Of a DNA stretch of 64,000 bases, positions 38,501-47,401 are shown one piece after another. The translations under genes were made by a program, and so were the position numbers. The notes under the pieces were generated by a model. It was given only the letters and a program-made list of their open reading frames with translations. It had not been told where the DNA came from and searched no databases. The first letter of the stretch is position 1; the number at the start of each line of letters is the position of its first letter. The DNA is taken from contig JAFZGJ010000002.1 of NCBI GenBank assembly GCA_017555455.1, forward strand, positions 39,628 to 103,627, given 5' to 3'. This stretch comes from Lachnospiraceae bacterium (GTDB lineage: Bacteria; Bacillota; Clostridia; Lachnospirales; Lachnospiraceae).

Positions 38501-40556
38501 TGGTTAAATTCGTTAAACTATCTTTTAAGTTTTTATCGTCAAAACATCCTTCTGCAAAGCCAACAATAGTATAAATACCAACTTTATCATTTATTTTTAA
38601 GGTTCCATCCTGTTCTGACGGTATTGAAGTATCCAATTCACATTTTTTTACAATTGCCGTTTGAGTTTCTTTATCTATCTCTAATCCCAGTAAATAACAT
38701 CCTGATTTTACTTCGTAATAAATTTGACCGTTTTCTGTATACATATATGGCACATAATCTTTTGCGCCATTTCGACATATCCAAGTTTCTTTACGTTGAT
38801 AAGCAGGGGCACCCAGTTGTGATTCCATGGGACCTTCTACATAAAATTCACGATTTGTTATGCTTGTAAAGATAGCACTTCCTACGATATCTTCACCGTT
38901 TTCATCCTGACCAAATACAATATTATCTCCAACATTTTTACCATATAAAACATATTTGGAATTATTTGGAAATTTAACCCTACCCAAATTTGAGCAACCC
39001 AAGAATATAGTTTCCGGCAAGGTCCTTTGTTCATCGGACAGATTATTATTTGTACCAAAGTTACCTGACATAATTACATCTTCAAGATATTCCCTTCCGG
39101 AGAATGTGTGTTTTCCGTAGGATGTAATAGCACTGTTAGACATGTCAACTTTGGTTAATTTGTCCGTTTGATTTCTGATAGTTGCAAAAGCACCATCTCC
39201 TAAGGTATCTACGTGTGAACTTCCAAAATTTAAATTTGCTAATGGACAGTTAAAAAATGCTCCTTCTCCAACGATACAAGTTGATGTTATAGAAGATAAA
39301 TCAACGTTTTCCAAAGCATCGCAATTGGCAAATGCACCTCTATGGATATTAGCTGTTGAAGAATTAAATTTAATATCTGTCAACTTTGGACAGCCATAGA
39401 ATGCTTCAACTCCGAAAGTTGTTACAATGGGTAACGTTACAGATTCTAAATCAACACAATTTTTAAATGCACGATGTCCTACAGCTGTTGTTCCATATAA
39501 TTTTACATTATCAATAAAGGAATTATAAAATGCATTATCAGCAATATATTTAATGGTATCTGGTAAAATTATAGTGTCTACATTCTTAACACCGGTAAAT
39601 GCATTTTCACCAATGGCAACAATGGAAGCATCTCCTCCGGTGATAAAACCATCTTTATCAAAATAACCTGTTGGTCTTTTATAATTTTCGTATCCGGAAA
39701 TAGCTTTCATTACGTAAATACGGGGATCCGAACCATCCGGACTTGGTGTTGGATTGTCACTGGCTTTATCCTTTACACTAAACAGCGTATAACCTATAAA
39801 TCCTTTTTGCCAGCAGTAATATTTTAATCTGTTTGCAGTATTAGAACCATTTTTTTCAAAAGCAATGGCAGGATTACATTCTAAAGGACCGGATATTTCA
39901 TCATCTATATATTGTTGATACTTTACAGGATAAAACTCTTTAAAAAAAGCTTCATTAGCATCAGTGTCGGAGTCATTCTTATCATAAATAAGGTTTTTAC
40001 CTCCGGTGTTAGAATCAGCATAAAAGTTAGTAATATCCTGTTCACTTGTCATTTCATAATCCGTAGTAACACTGGAAGAAAGAGTCAGTTCAGGTTCCCA
40101 AAACATGTCATAGTATTTTGTAATTACACCATAACTGGTACCCGAAAAATTTCTTGTTACAAAGTCAAACTGACGAATCAACATATAGTCATTGCCATCG
40201 GGACGAATGTACATGGCTTTATGAAGTAACTTATTATCTTTATCTGTACTGATTTCTTTAAAGTCAATTTTTTGAATTGCTTCAGGTTCATCTTTATATA
40301 CAGATCCGGCATCTGTTATTTGTTGGGCTGTGGCTTCTGTATAACTATACAAGTTCCCTAAATCAGGAAGATCAACCTGAGACGGATCTAATTGTGTTGT
40401 TCCTTCTTGTCCGAGTGTACTTTCTCCTTCTGTCGCTGCGGCATCCGGGAACGGAATTGCTGCTATAATAATGGCAGATATCATAAATAATGCACCAAGA
40501 GTTCTACGTACTGATTTACGTAATCTGTAGTTTTTCTTCTTTTTTGTTTTAGCCAT
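35526..40556 (-). CDS. Giant BspA-like LRR adhesin with InlB-type repeats and PxTG sorting signal
   Basis: About 1676 residues. Signal peptide with long basic start (KTKKKKNYRLRKSVRRT) to about 42. BspA-type LRR units occupy much of 310-1180. An InlB-B/Flg_new-type repeat follows (about 1186-1255), an Asn/Gly linker (1261-1307), a DLDSDGIPDVD calcium-type motif, two divergent bacterial-repeat domains (about 1330-1475) and an unassigned region shared in outline with the smaller LRR protein. It ends TPKTGD, a hydrophobic stretch and KRDRR. Start at 40556 is chosen because GGAG lies 9 nt before it; the ATG 9 nt earlier touches the Shine-Dalgarno. Directly follows the sortase gene (gap 27 nt). 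Confidence 0.88.
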   Translation of the reverse strand: MAKTKKKKNYRLRKSVRRTLGALFMISAIIIAAIPFPDAAATEGESTLGQEGTTQLDPSQVDLPDLGNLYSYTEATAQQITDAGSVYKDEPEAIQKIDFKEISTDKDNKLLHKAMYIRPDGNDYMLIRQFDFVTRNFSGTSYGVITKYYDMFWEPELTLSSSVTTDYEMTSEQDITNFYADSNTGGKNLIYDKNDSDTDANEAFFKEFYPVKYQQYIDDEISGPLECNPAIAFEKNGSNTANRLKYYCWQKGFIGYTLFSVKDKASDNPTPSPDGSDPRIYVMKAISGYENYKRPTGYFDKDGFITGGDASIVAIGENAFTGVKNVDTIILPDTIKYIADNAFYNSFIDNVKLYGTTAVGHRAFKNCVDLESVTLPIVTTFGVEAFYGCPKLTDIKFNSSTANIHRGAFANCDALENVDLSSITSTCIVGEGAFFNCPLANLNFGSSHVDTLGDGAFATIRNQTDKLTKVDMSNSAITSYGKHTFSGREYLEDVIMSGNFGTNNNLSDEQRTLPETIFLGCSNLGRVKFPNNSKYVLYGKNVGDNIVFGQDENGEDIVGSAIFTSITNREFYVEGPMESQLGAPAYQRKETWICRNGAKDYVPYMYTENGQIYYEVKSGCYLLGLEIDKETQTAIVKKCELDTSIPSEQDGTLKINDKVGIYTIVGFAEGCFDDKNLKDSLTNLTINDTIESIGKNVFKDCPNLEKVTIGKSVTSIGEGAFENCPSLRKVIFTRTEDEIDDFPTGSIGARAFTTGSAVLFFEGVIGEGYAPFEWAMSAENFANGDKGIRVCYKSPKPSELFVILDNTNQLATLVHYPHYKDLANEYSTGETVSVREKNDTGADLNPTEENLVLATKNIIIPAGIESIDVKGFLNNSSELAVSNPKKNDYSITAYFGGGVSSYSNGVDDVDKDLAELASYKSNYATYGLFNGECGDDSNSSEIQDELKLMGNDRIERVEMNTVKYLPTLKGSKSESDPIAKHDLAVGAFYSCEDLKEVSIGDAMENLGTLPFLGCYNLHNIPDNNSYTCENGIIYKPLSDGSYELIEVLGSKEGTVDVANNPLFAKTSAISDGAFSDCPNLKKVSFKDAEFVKDIPAKCFLGSGIIKSDGNSVGNLEVLITDQVRTVGIKAFAESNDVTVTVEGTELGLPNNSFENTNTALVRSYYDSAAYNSGKAAGAEVETLDETYTVRFLDYDGSEFKGEDYAIQEGIKFMEYAKDPKIQPKREGYLFDKWYPDYKTTPITKDQDFIAQYKTDEAYYANSNNGNTGNNGNTGNNGNNNNNNNNSNNGNNGNNGNTNNNNGDTNKGTFVDGGIDLDSDGIPDVDKYGNKLYRLTVTNGEGGGYYKAGQTVTIKAGNAPSGAGFAYWSCSNQNLIFEDYSDWITTLTMINSDVTVVCNFRGQYTLEVEYGSGSGSYPAGAKVAISAVEAPQGRKFASWKVKQGKPTVEDSKKETTFITMPAEHTKITATYMDTGKNTVSSNSTTSKNNTSVIITKPGISDKDKASAYVSGSSDNFIVKISESLDAADEVQRALQKKYPDMSRIKYFAMDITLYDAKGENKITNTNGLKVNITMPIPDALKEYAGNNRVGAVVNGELESLNPKFTTIDGIPSITFTATHFSPYTIYVDTGNMTVSNTLDSTPKTGDGIHPKWFLSLGLACISIILFTKRDRRYTIKA
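36636..36776. repeat. Asn/Gly/Thr-coding tandem repeats inside the large LRR gene
   Basis: Low-complexity DNA built of short units such as ATTACCGGTATTACCATT, giving about 47 residues of Asn, Gly, Thr. It separates the ligand-binding part from the wall-proximal part and can change length by slippage. Confidence 0.8.
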
Positions 40557-40583
40557 GATAGTCATCTCCTTTAAGGAATTTGT

Positions 40584-41738
40584 CTAATTTATTTTCTTTG
40601 CAACTACTACAAATCTTCCGTCCTGTTCCGAACGGTCACAAGTAGAAAGAGTAATTAACTTATCTCCATAGGTGGCAGTAACTCCGGTATTGTATAGTGC
40701 CAGATTTGCCATTTCATTCATATGAGAATCAAATTCTTCCGGTGTAGAAGCTTCAAAAAATTGATAATATTTAAAAACAATTTCATCCTCATTATAGATA
40801 CGTGAACGGAAAACATACATAATCTGGTATCGTCCCTCTTCATAAATAGTATCAAATTGAATGACAGGATGCTTTTCATAATAGTCTTTACTGCTATACA
40901 AATCCAACTTACCAAACATTTTACCGGAACTCATATGGTGTCCGTAAATAATCATGTTAGTTCCCGGATTGGTAATATCACAATCCTTATCCAGAAAAAT
41001 AGAGCCGTTTTTATCATATTGTTGATTATAATTATGTGTCAGATAATACTCATTGTTTACTGTTTGCATAACAGGGTAGTCTATATTTGTATCGTCAATT
41101 TTTATCCATCCTATTAGACTTTTGTTCTGAGAAAATAATTTTTTATATTTTTCCAAAACTACCAACTCTTTTTTTTCTTCTTCCGGTGTGTAATTAATAT
41201 GTACCTGATTATCAACAGATTGTTTTAAAGATGCTAAATGCTCATATTCATTGGAATTTTTTTCGTATAAATAATAATAAAAGAAAACATATCCTAAACA
41301 AAGAACAGCAACCAAAGAACAAATAAGTACGGTGTTTTTTCGTTTTTTCTCCTGTAAAAATAATTCTTCTTTGATGCGTGCCTGCATATCAGCATCATAA
41401 TCTTCCAAAGACATCTTCTTTTTTTCCTGTTTTACAGTCTTGGAAGCTTTTACAGCTTTGGAAGTGGAAGATTTTTGCTTTGTTTTCTTTGATTTTCCAT
41501 TAGAACTTGTCTTAAATTTATTGTGTTTTCCCTCTATTTCAAAAATAAAATCTTCCCCAATCAGCGTTTCAAATTTAATTTCTCCACGGTTGAGTACATT
41601 TATAATATGTTCTTTTCCCTTCAAATCGAAACTATCATATTTCTTTAGAATCACTTCTATCTTCTTCTCATCCCTAAGAGCAGCCTGATAATCTGAAGCT
41701 GTACGAAAAGAACGACCTCTTACATTATAGTCATTCAT
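40584..41738 (-). CDS. srtB: Class B sortase with long cytoplasmic N-terminus
   Basis: About 384 residues. A cytoplasmic N-terminal region of 135 residues (two-part: a helical head and a Lys/Ser-rich linker) precedes one membrane segment (about 136-158), then the sortase B domain: IGWIKIDDTNIDYPVMQ, catalytic His267 in YGHHMSSGKMFG, Cys367 in LSTCD and Arg375 in GRFVVV. It anchors proteins to the wall. The ATG at 41738 is preferred (GGAG about 11 nt upstream) over one 36 nt earlier. The two next genes encode proteins with matching PxTG signals, so substrates are evident. The N-terminal extension is unusual for SrtB, which normally begins near the membrane segment. Confidence 0.92.
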   Translation of the reverse strand: MNDYNVRGRSFRTASDYQAALRDEKKIEVILKKYDSFDLKGKEHIINVLNRGEIKFETLIGEDFIFEIEGKHNKFKTSSNGKSKKTKQKSSTSKAVKASKTVKQEKKKMSLEDYDADMQARIKEELFLQEKKRKNTVLICSLVAVLCLGYVFFYYYLYEKNSNEYEHLASLKQSVDNQVHINYTPEEEKKELVVLEKYKKLFSQNKSLIGWIKIDDTNIDYPVMQTVNNEYYLTHNYNQQYDKNGSIFLDKDCDITNPGTNMIIYGHHMSSGKMFGKLDLYSSKDYYEKHPVIQFDTIYEEGRYQIMYVFRSRIYNEDEIVFKYYQFFEASTPEEFDSHMNEMANLALYNTGVTATYGDKLITLSTCDRSEQDGRFVVVAKKIN

Positions 41739-41778
41739 GGACCAAATTACTCCAATATAAATTTCTACATACAAATCT

Positions 41779-41806
41779 ATTTTACAATATCTTGAAATTT
41801 ATGCAA
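41779..41806 (-). promoter_or_regulatory. Likely promoter of the sortase/LRR operon
   Basis: On the minus strand TTGCAT (41801-41806), 16 bp, TAAAAT (41779-41784), about 40 bp upstream of the chosen srtB ATG. Confidence 0.5.
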
Positions 41807-41874
41807 GTGTTTTATCCATATCTATGTTTATTTCTATCTTTTTGAAGCGAAAAATAAATTATTATTTTTTAGAA

Positions 41875-41902
41875 ACACTGACAAGTCTATTTACATAATA
41901 TA
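41875..41902 (+). promoter_or_regulatory. Possible sigma-K-type promoter
   Basis: ACA (41875-41877), 16 bp, CATAATATA (41894-41902), which fits AC-16-CATAnnnTA of the mother-cell factor sigma-K. In AT-rich DNA such a short match can occur by chance. Confidence 0.3.
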
Positions 41903-41935
41903 AAGCATAGAAAATAAAAAAATGGAGGCTTATTT

Positions 41936-42187
41936 ATGAGCGATTTAACAGCAAGCAGCTGCGGATGCGGATGCAGCACAAATAACAATAACAACGGTGG
42001 ATGCGGCAGCTGGATTTGGATTATTATCCTTTTATTCTTCTGTGGCGGATGCGGAAATGGCGGAAGTGGTATTGGTATTGGTAATGGTGGATGTGGTTGT
42101 AGTGACAACAACAGTAATAGCTGTGAATGGATTATCATTCTTCTTATTCTCTTCTCCTGCTGCGGAAACAATGGTTCCTTCTGCTAA
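41936..42187 (+). CDS. Small Cys/Gly-rich protein with two hydrophobic segments
   Basis: 83 residues with a strong ribosome binding site (GGAGG, 8 nt before the ATG). Composition is extreme: Cys/Gly/Asn clusters (SSCGCGCSTNNNNNGGCG, GGCGCSDNNSNSC, SCCGNNG) alternate with two hydrophobic stretches WIWIIILLFFC and WIIILLILFSC. It resembles YjcZ-like and Lachnospiraceae spore-coat-like small proteins; such proteins are thought to be cross-linked through cysteines. No catalytic motif. A terminator follows at 42197. Coat or membrane location is inference. Confidence 0.7.
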   Translation: MSDLTASSCGCGCSTNNNNNGGCGSWIWIIILLFFCGGCGNGGSGIGIGNGGCGCSDNNSNSCEWIIILLILFSCCGNNGSFC

Positions 42188-42196
42188 TTTCTTTAC

Positions 42197-42222
42197 AGGC
42201 GTCGTTTCACCGGCGCCTTCTT
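42197..42222 (+). terminator. Terminator after the Cys/Gly-rich gene
   Basis: GC-rich 8-bp stem with one G-T pair (42197-42204 with 42211-42218) followed by TTC TT on the plus strand. Confidence 0.6.
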
Positions 42223-42323
42223 ACATAAAACAATCTGCATAAAAAGATTTATGAACAACAGGGATAATAACATAAATTACAAATTATATGCATATGTTGG
42301 AATATAGAATCAAGGAGTCAGAT

Positions 42324-42842
42324 ATGGAAAAATGTTCTGAGAATAATGAATGTGTCACAGATGCCATTCTGGCTTTTGATACGTTATATACCACTAATCA
42401 TATGAAAATTTTAAAGCTTCTGCTTCCCTATTTAGAATCGGAGCATCAAAAAAAACTGGCTGTTTTCATAAAATGGCAGGAATTAATGTTTACTATGAAT
42501 TTTTTTAAGAAATATTCTGCAAGTCTTTATTATTCCGGTTTTAGAAGAAAGAAAAATTTAGACTTAAAGGTATTACTTCCTTTACTTACACCTTATTGTA
42601 GTCCGGTGGAAAAAAATACTCTTTCCGGCTTTGCACAAATGCAGAATATGATGCATATGATGGAAGAAATGCAGCAATATATGCCAATGATTCAGCAATT
42701 CATGGCTTCTATGTCGGGAGAAGAAAACATGTTCGGTGGTATGGGTGATTTGAATAATGGCAATATGATGGATATGTTAAAAAATATGATGTCTGAGGAG
42801 CAACAGGCAATGTTTTCCATGTTTGCAGAGGAAAATTTGTAG
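42324..42842 (+). CDS. Met-rich small protein with two internal repeats
   Basis: 172 residues starting at 42324 (AAGGAG 6 nt upstream). Two related segments, LLPYLESEHQKKLAVFIKWQ and LLPLLTPYCSPVEKNTLSGF followed by Met-rich helix ends (QELM, QNMM), occupy about 35-70 and 85-120. The C-terminal third is Met/Asn/Gly-rich (MEEMQQYMPMIQQFMASM, GGMGDLNNGNMMDML). No signal peptide or membrane segment. Unknown family to me; conserved genes of this type occur in Clostridia beside small coat-like proteins. Confidence 0.75.
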   Translation: MEKCSENNECVTDAILAFDTLYTTNHMKILKLLLPYLESEHQKKLAVFIKWQELMFTMNFFKKYSASLYYSGFRRKKNLDLKVLLPLLTPYCSPVEKNTLSGFAQMQNMMHMMEEMQQYMPMIQQFMASMSGEENMFGGMGDLNNGNMMDMLKNMMSEEQQAMFSMFAEENL

Positions 42843-42881
42843 AAAAAAATATGAGTGATATCAATGGTTATGGAGGTAAAT

Positions 42882-43163
42882 ATGAGTATAAATACAGATT
42901 GGATGCAGGATCCTGAATTAATTAATATTCCTGTTCAAAAGCTTCAATTTTTACAAAGTATGATGTTTGAAGGTCAAAAACATTCCGGAAAAGAAATGTT
43001 ACCTTTTTTTATGTCTTTAGCAATGAAAGCAAAAAAACAAAATATAACTTATTCTCAGGAGGAAATTGATACAATTATTCCTGTATTAAAGAAATTTGCA
43101 TCTGAGGATGAAATTGCGAAAATGAATCAGATTATTAAAATGTTTTATAGTAGAAAACAATAA
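42882..43163 (+). CDS. Small protein related to the 42324-42842 gene product
   Basis: 93 residues, start at 42882 with GGAGG 5 nt upstream. Residues about 65-90 (IIPVLKKFASEDEIAKMNQI) follow the same pattern as the repeats of the upstream protein (two aliphatics, Pro, aliphatic, Leu, then a helix ending in Met). Soluble, helical. It follows the previous gene by 39 nt and is surely co-transcribed. Function unknown. Confidence 0.72.
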   Translation: MSINTDWMQDPELINIPVQKLQFLQSMMFEGQKHSGKEMLPFFMSLAMKAKKQNITYSQEEIDTIIPVLKKFASEDEIAKMNQIIKMFYSRKQ

Positions 43164-43166
43164 AGT

Positions 43167-43197
43167 AACCTCCGGTGAAATACTATCACCGGAGGTT
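43167..43197. terminator. Bidirectional terminator between convergent genes
   Basis: Perfect 12-bp GC-rich inverted repeat (43167-43178 with 43186-43197) between the small-gene cluster and leuS. Confidence 0.75.
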
Positions 43198-43202
43198 ATA
43201 AA

Positions 43203-45614
43203 CTATCTTGCTACAATGTTTACAATTTTACCAGGAACATAAATTTCTTTAATAATGTTACCGCTTAATTTGTCACCAAGAGCTTCTTTTGCAGCAGCAA
43301 TTGCTGTATCTTTATCTACATCAGCCGCTACTTTTACGAGTGCTTTAGTTTTACCATTAATCTGAACTGCAATTTCAATAGTAGATTCTACTGTTTTAGC
43401 TTCGTCGTACTGTGGCCAAGCTGTCTGGTATACTCTACCTTCATTACCTAATACTGACCATAACTCTTCTGTAATATGAGGAGCAACTGGGTTTAATAAA
43501 GTAATTAAAGTTGTATATTCAGCTTTGTTAACAGCATTCTTTTTATAGAAATCATTGATTAAAGCCATCATAGCTGCAATAGCTGTGTTGAATTTAAGAT
43601 TTTCGAAGTCATTAGTTACTTTTTTGATTGTCTGGTGCATTTTTGTTTCCATATCTGCACTGTAAACATCACCATCTACTAAAATATCCTGTAATTTCCA
43701 TACACGGTCTAAGAACCTTCTACATCCTTTAACTCCATCATCAGACCAGGAAGCACTTAAATCAAATGCTCCAATGAACATTTCGTAAGTACGAAGTGTA
43801 TCTGCACCAAAATCATCTACAATTTCGTCAGGGTTTACAACGTTACCTCTGGACTTAGACATTTTTTCACCGTTAGATCCTAAAATCATACCGTGAGAAG
43901 TTCTCTTCTGGTAAGGTTCTTTACAAGGAACTACTCCCTGATCATATAAGAATTTGTGCCAGAAACGGGAATATAATAAATGCAATGTAGTATGTTCCAT
44001 ACCACCATTGTACCAGTCAACAGGTAACCAGTATTCTAAAGCTTCTTTACTAGCTAATGCATCATCATTTGTTGGATCTGTATAACGTAAGAAATACCAA
44101 GAAGAACCAGCCCACTGTGGCATGGTATCTGTTTCTCTCTCAGCTGGTCCACCACAACATGGACAGGTTGTTTTTACCCAATCTGTCATAGCAGCTAATG
44201 GAGATTCACCGTTATCTGTAGGCATGTAGCTTTCTACATCAGGAAGTTCTAATGGTAATTCACTTTCGTTGATTGCCACATAACCGCATTTTTCACATTT
44301 TACAATCGGAATAGGTTCTCCCCAGTAACGCTGTCTGGAGAATACCCAGTCACGAAGTTTGAAGTTAGTTTTCGCTGTACCGATACCTTTTTCTTCTAAG
44401 AAAGCAATGATTTTTTCTTTTGCTTCTGCAACAGAAAGACCATTTAAGAATTCAGAATTAACTAATGTACCTGTTGCTACGTCTGTATAAACAGCTTCTT
44501 CAACACTTACATCGCTACCTGCTACTACTTCAATAATTGGCATGTTGAATTTCTTAGCAAAATCCCAGTCTCTTTCATCATGGGCCGGAACTGCCATAAT
44601 AGCACCTGTACCATAGGACATTAATACATAATCAGAAACCCAAATTGGAATTTCTTTCCCATTTACAGGATTAATTGCACATAAACCATCAATCATAACA
44701 CCGGTTTTATCTTTTGCAAGTTCTGTACGTTCGAAATCTGATTTACGAGAAGCCATTTCTCTATATTCTACTAAAGCATCGTAGTTTTTAAGTTCATCCT
44801 TATATTTTTCAATCATTGGATGTTCCGGAGAAATTACCATATATGTTGCACCAAATAATGTATCCGGTCTTGTTGTATATACACGTAATTTATCTTCTTT
44901 TCCGGCAATTGCAAAATCAACTTCAGCACCCTGGGATTTACCAATCCAGTTTTTCTGGGAAACTTTTACTCTTTCGATGTAATCAACACCATCTAAGTCC
45001 TGAATTAATTTGTCAGCATATTCTGTAATTTTTAACATCCACTGACTCTTAACTTTACGAACAACTTCTGCTCCACAACGTTCACAAACGCCATTAACAA
45101 CTTCTTCGTTAGCAAGACCAACTTTACATTCTGTACACCAGTTAATTGGCATTTCAGATTTGTAAGCAAGACCGGCATTGAATAATTTTAAGAAAATCCA
45201 CTGTGTCCATTTGTAGTAGTTAGGATCTGTTGTATTTACTTCTCTATCCCAGTCAAAGGAATATCCTAAAGAATGAAGCTGATTTTTGAATCTTTCTACG
45301 TTGTTTTTTGTAACAATCTTTGGATGAATATGATTTTTAATTGCATAGTTTTCTGTAGGAAGACCGAATGCATCCCATCCCATTGGATATAATACGTTAT
45401 ATCCCTGCATTCTTCTCTTACGAGCAACAATATCTAATGCTGTATAAGGTCTTGGGTGACCTACGTGAAGACCCTGACCTGATGGATATGGGAATTCTAC
45501 TAATGCATAAAATTTTGGTTTGGAATAATCTGTGGAAGTTTCGAAAGCTTTTTCGTCGTCCCAAACTTTCTGCCACTTTGCTTCCAATTCTTTGTGGTTA
45601 TATGGTTGTGCCAT
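43203..45614 (-). CDS. leuS: Leucyl-tRNA synthetase
   Basis: 803 residues. HIGH-type motif in [17 protein letters not shown], zinc-type cysteines CTECKVG...CERCGAE, editing domain with [13 protein letters not shown], and KMSKS within [16 protein letters not shown]. It charges tRNA-Leu and edits mischarged products. Its promoter is visible at 45675-45703. The 239-bp upstream region carries no T-box that I can recognise, which is notable because many clostridial leuS genes have one. Confidence 0.98.
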   Translation of the reverse strand: MAQPYNHKELEAKWQKVWDDEKAFETSTDYSKPKFYALVEFPYPSGQGLHVGHPRPYTALDIVARKRRMQGYNVLYPMGWDAFGLPTENYAIKNHIHPKIVTKNNVERFKNQLHSLGYSFDWDREVNTTDPNYYKWTQWIFLKLFNAGLAYKSEMPINWCTECKVGLANEEVVNGVCERCGAEVVRKVKSQWMLKITEYADKLIQDLDGVDYIERVKVSQKNWIGKSQGAEVDFAIAGKEDKLRVYTTRPDTLFGATYMVISPEHPMIEKYKDELKNYDALVEYREMASRKSDFERTELAKDKTGVMIDGLCAINPVNGKEIPIWVSDYVLMSYGTGAIMAVPAHDERDWDFAKKFNMPIIEVVAGSDVSVEEAVYTDVATGTLVNSEFLNGLSVAEAKEKIIAFLEEKGIGTAKTNFKLRDWVFSRQRYWGEPIPIVKCEKCGYVAINESELPLELPDVESYMPTDNGESPLAAMTDWVKTTCPCCGGPAERETDTMPQWAGSSWYFLRYTDPTNDDALASKEALEYWLPVDWYNGGMEHTTLHLLYSRFWHKFLYDQGVVPCKEPYQKRTSHGMILGSNGEKMSKSRGNVVNPDEIVDDFGADTLRTYEMFIGAFDLSASWSDDGVKGCRRFLDRVWKLQDILVDGDVYSADMETKMHQTIKKVTNDFENLKFNTAIAAMMALINDFYKKNAVNKAEYTTLITLLNPVAPHITEELWSVLGNEGRVYQTAWPQYDEAKTVESTIEIAVQINGKTKALVKVAADVDKDTAIAAAKEALGDKLSGNIIKEIYVPGKIVNIVAR

Positions 45615-45674
45615 TTGTATCCTTCTTTCTACCTATTTTATCTAAATAATAAGTCTAAAAATATAGTCTTTGAT

Positions 45675-45703
45675 ATTTTAATCCTTTCCTTATTTTATGT
45701 CAA
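45675..45703 (-). promoter_or_regulatory. Promoter of leuS
   Basis: On the minus strand TTGACA (45698-45703), 17 bp, TAAAAT (45675-45680), about 60 bp upstream of the leuS ATG. Confidence 0.75.
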
Positions 45704-45853
45704 GTAAGAGGAGGTATTAAAAAAAGGAAGGTAAAAACAAGTAAATTGAAACTTTAATATGCCCTTTTATTAAATATATGTTACTATATTATTGTTCTTA
45801 AACTATGGCATTAATTAATGATAATTATAATACATGGAAAGTGAGTTTATGAT

Positions 45854-46687
45854 ATGGCTCAAAAATATACTCAGAAAAAAATAGCAATTATTAATGATCT
45901 TGCAGGCTACGGAAAATGTGCATTAACTGTGTCCATTCCCGTGATTTCATCTATGAAGGTAGCTTGCTGTCCAATCCCTACTTCCGTATTTTCCAATCAC
46001 ACCGGGTTTCCAAATTTTCATTTTAAAGATTTAACGGATGAAATGATTCCATATATGGAACAATGGAAAAAGTTGAACTTCTCTTTTGATGGAATTATTT
46101 CCGGTTATTTAGGTTCTAAACATCAGATAGATATTGTTGTAGGATTTATAAAAGATTTCAAAAAAGAAAATACTATTGTTGTAATTGATCCAATCATGGG
46201 AGATCACGGAAAGACATATTCTGCTTATACTCCGGATATGTGCAGTAAAATGAAAGAATTAGTACAATATGCAGATATTCTTACTCCCAATGTTACTGAA
46301 GCCTGCATTTTAACGGATACTCCTTATAAAAATAATTGGCAAAGAAAAGAAATCATTGAAATTGCAAAGAAATTATGTGATAAAGGGCCTTCTAAAGTAG
46401 TGATTACAGGAATTGGACAGAAAACTTATATTACCAATTTATGTTATGTAAAAGGGGAAGAACCTATCTTTATCAGTACTCATAAAATCGGAAACGGTAG
46501 ACACGGAACCGGAGACATTTTCTCTTCCATGGTTGCTGCCGATGCAGTAAATGGCGTTGATTTTCGTGTGTCTGTAAAAAAGGCTGCCCTTTTTATTAAA
46601 AAATGTATTCAACATTCCATGGAACTGGAGGTGCCGGAACCGGAAGGTGTTGTATTTGAGGATTTGTTATACTTGTTGAATAAATAA
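45854..46687 (+). CDS. Pyridoxal/pyridoxamine kinase-like protein
   Basis: 277 residues of the ribokinase superfamily. The N-terminus INDLAGYGKCALTVSIPVIS and PTSVFSNHTGFP, the DPIMGDHGKTY block, LTPNVTEACILT and the closing GRHGTGDIFSS (catalytic Asp, anion hole) match PdxK/PdxY-type vitamin B6 kinases. It phosphorylates B6 vitamers with ATP. Followed by mazG with a 17-nt gap. Many family members in Clostridia have broader or uncertain substrates. Confidence 0.88.
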   Translation: MAQKYTQKKIAIINDLAGYGKCALTVSIPVISSMKVACCPIPTSVFSNHTGFPNFHFKDLTDEMIPYMEQWKKLNFSFDGIISGYLGSKHQIDIVVGFIKDFKKENTIVVIDPIMGDHGKTYSAYTPDMCSKMKELVQYADILTPNVTEACILTDTPYKNNWQRKEIIEIAKKLCDKGPSKVVITGIGQKTYITNLCYVKGEEPIFISTHKIGNGRHGTGDIFSSMVAADAVNGVDFRVSVKKAALFIKKCIQHSMELEVPEPEGVVFEDLLYLLNK

Positions 46688-46704
46688 CTTTTGAAAGGAA
46701 AATT

Positions 46705-47397
46705 ATGTTAATGAAGGAAAACGTATTAAGTGCTTTAGAAAATTTTATTCATGTAGTGGAAGAACTTCGTAGTGAACATGGATGTCCCTGGGACAAAGCA
46801 CAGACTCATGAATCGCTTAGAATGCAATTAATTGAAGAGGCTTATGAAGCTGCTGACGCTATGTTAAATTACCATTCAAAAGGTGAAATTGATAATTTAA
46901 GAGAAGAATTGGGAGATATTCTTCTTCAGGTTGTGCTACATAGTGTGATTGCCGAAGAAGAACATCTTTTCACTTTGGAGGATGTTGTAAAAGAAATCAC
47001 TGAAAAAATGATACACAGACATCCACATGTATTTAAACATGATAGTTTGGATGATAATGAAAAAACATGGGAAGAATTGAAGGCAGAAGAAAAAAAGAAC
47101 AATCCCACACTTCCGCTTCACGGGATTCCCAAAGCCCTTCCTGCTCTTCTGCGCTCTGCAAAGGTTCAGAAAAAAGCCGCTGTCAATTACCATCATAAAA
47201 TGGATGTAGATTTTTCAATTAATCAAATAGAACTTCTGGCAGGACAACTTGGCAATGCGAAAACAAAAGAAACGAAGGAAAAACTCATGACTTCCATGCT
47301 CTATCATATGACCAATGTAGCTTGGCAGGAAAATATTAATCTTGAAGAAGGTTTGATGCGAAATATAGATACAATAATTGAAACATTGGAACCATAA
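46705..47397 (+). CDS. mazG: Nucleoside triphosphate pyrophosphohydrolase MazG
   Basis: 230 residues. The first domain has the canonical ELRSEHGCPWDKAQTHESLRMQLIEEAYEAADAM with EExxE/D metal ligands and LREELGDILLQVVLHS; the second is shorter and degenerate (MTNVAWQENINLEEGLMRNIDTI). MazG hydrolyses non-canonical NTPs to monophosphates. AAAGGA precedes the start. A perfect hairpin follows the stop. Confidence 0.95.
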   Translation: MLMKENVLSALENFIHVVEELRSEHGCPWDKAQTHESLRMQLIEEAYEAADAMLNYHSKGEIDNLREELGDILLQVVLHSVIAEEEHLFTLEDVVKEITEKMIHRHPHVFKHDSLDDNEKTWEELKAEEKKNNPTLPLHGIPKALPALLRSAKVQKKAAVNYHHKMDVDFSINQIELLAGQLGNAKTKETKEKLMTSMLYHMTNVAWQENINLEEGLMRNIDTIIETLEP

Positions 47398-47401
47398 ATA
47401 A

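Noticed and set aside
42288..42323. Upstream in-frame start for the Met-rich protein
   Set aside because: The ATG at 42324 has AAGGAG at proper distance; the earlier one has no ribosome binding site.
45615..45853. Possible T-box riboswitch before leuS
   Set aside because: No T-box sequence, specifier hairpin or terminator was found between the promoter at 45675-45703 and the ATG; the leader is only about 50 nt.
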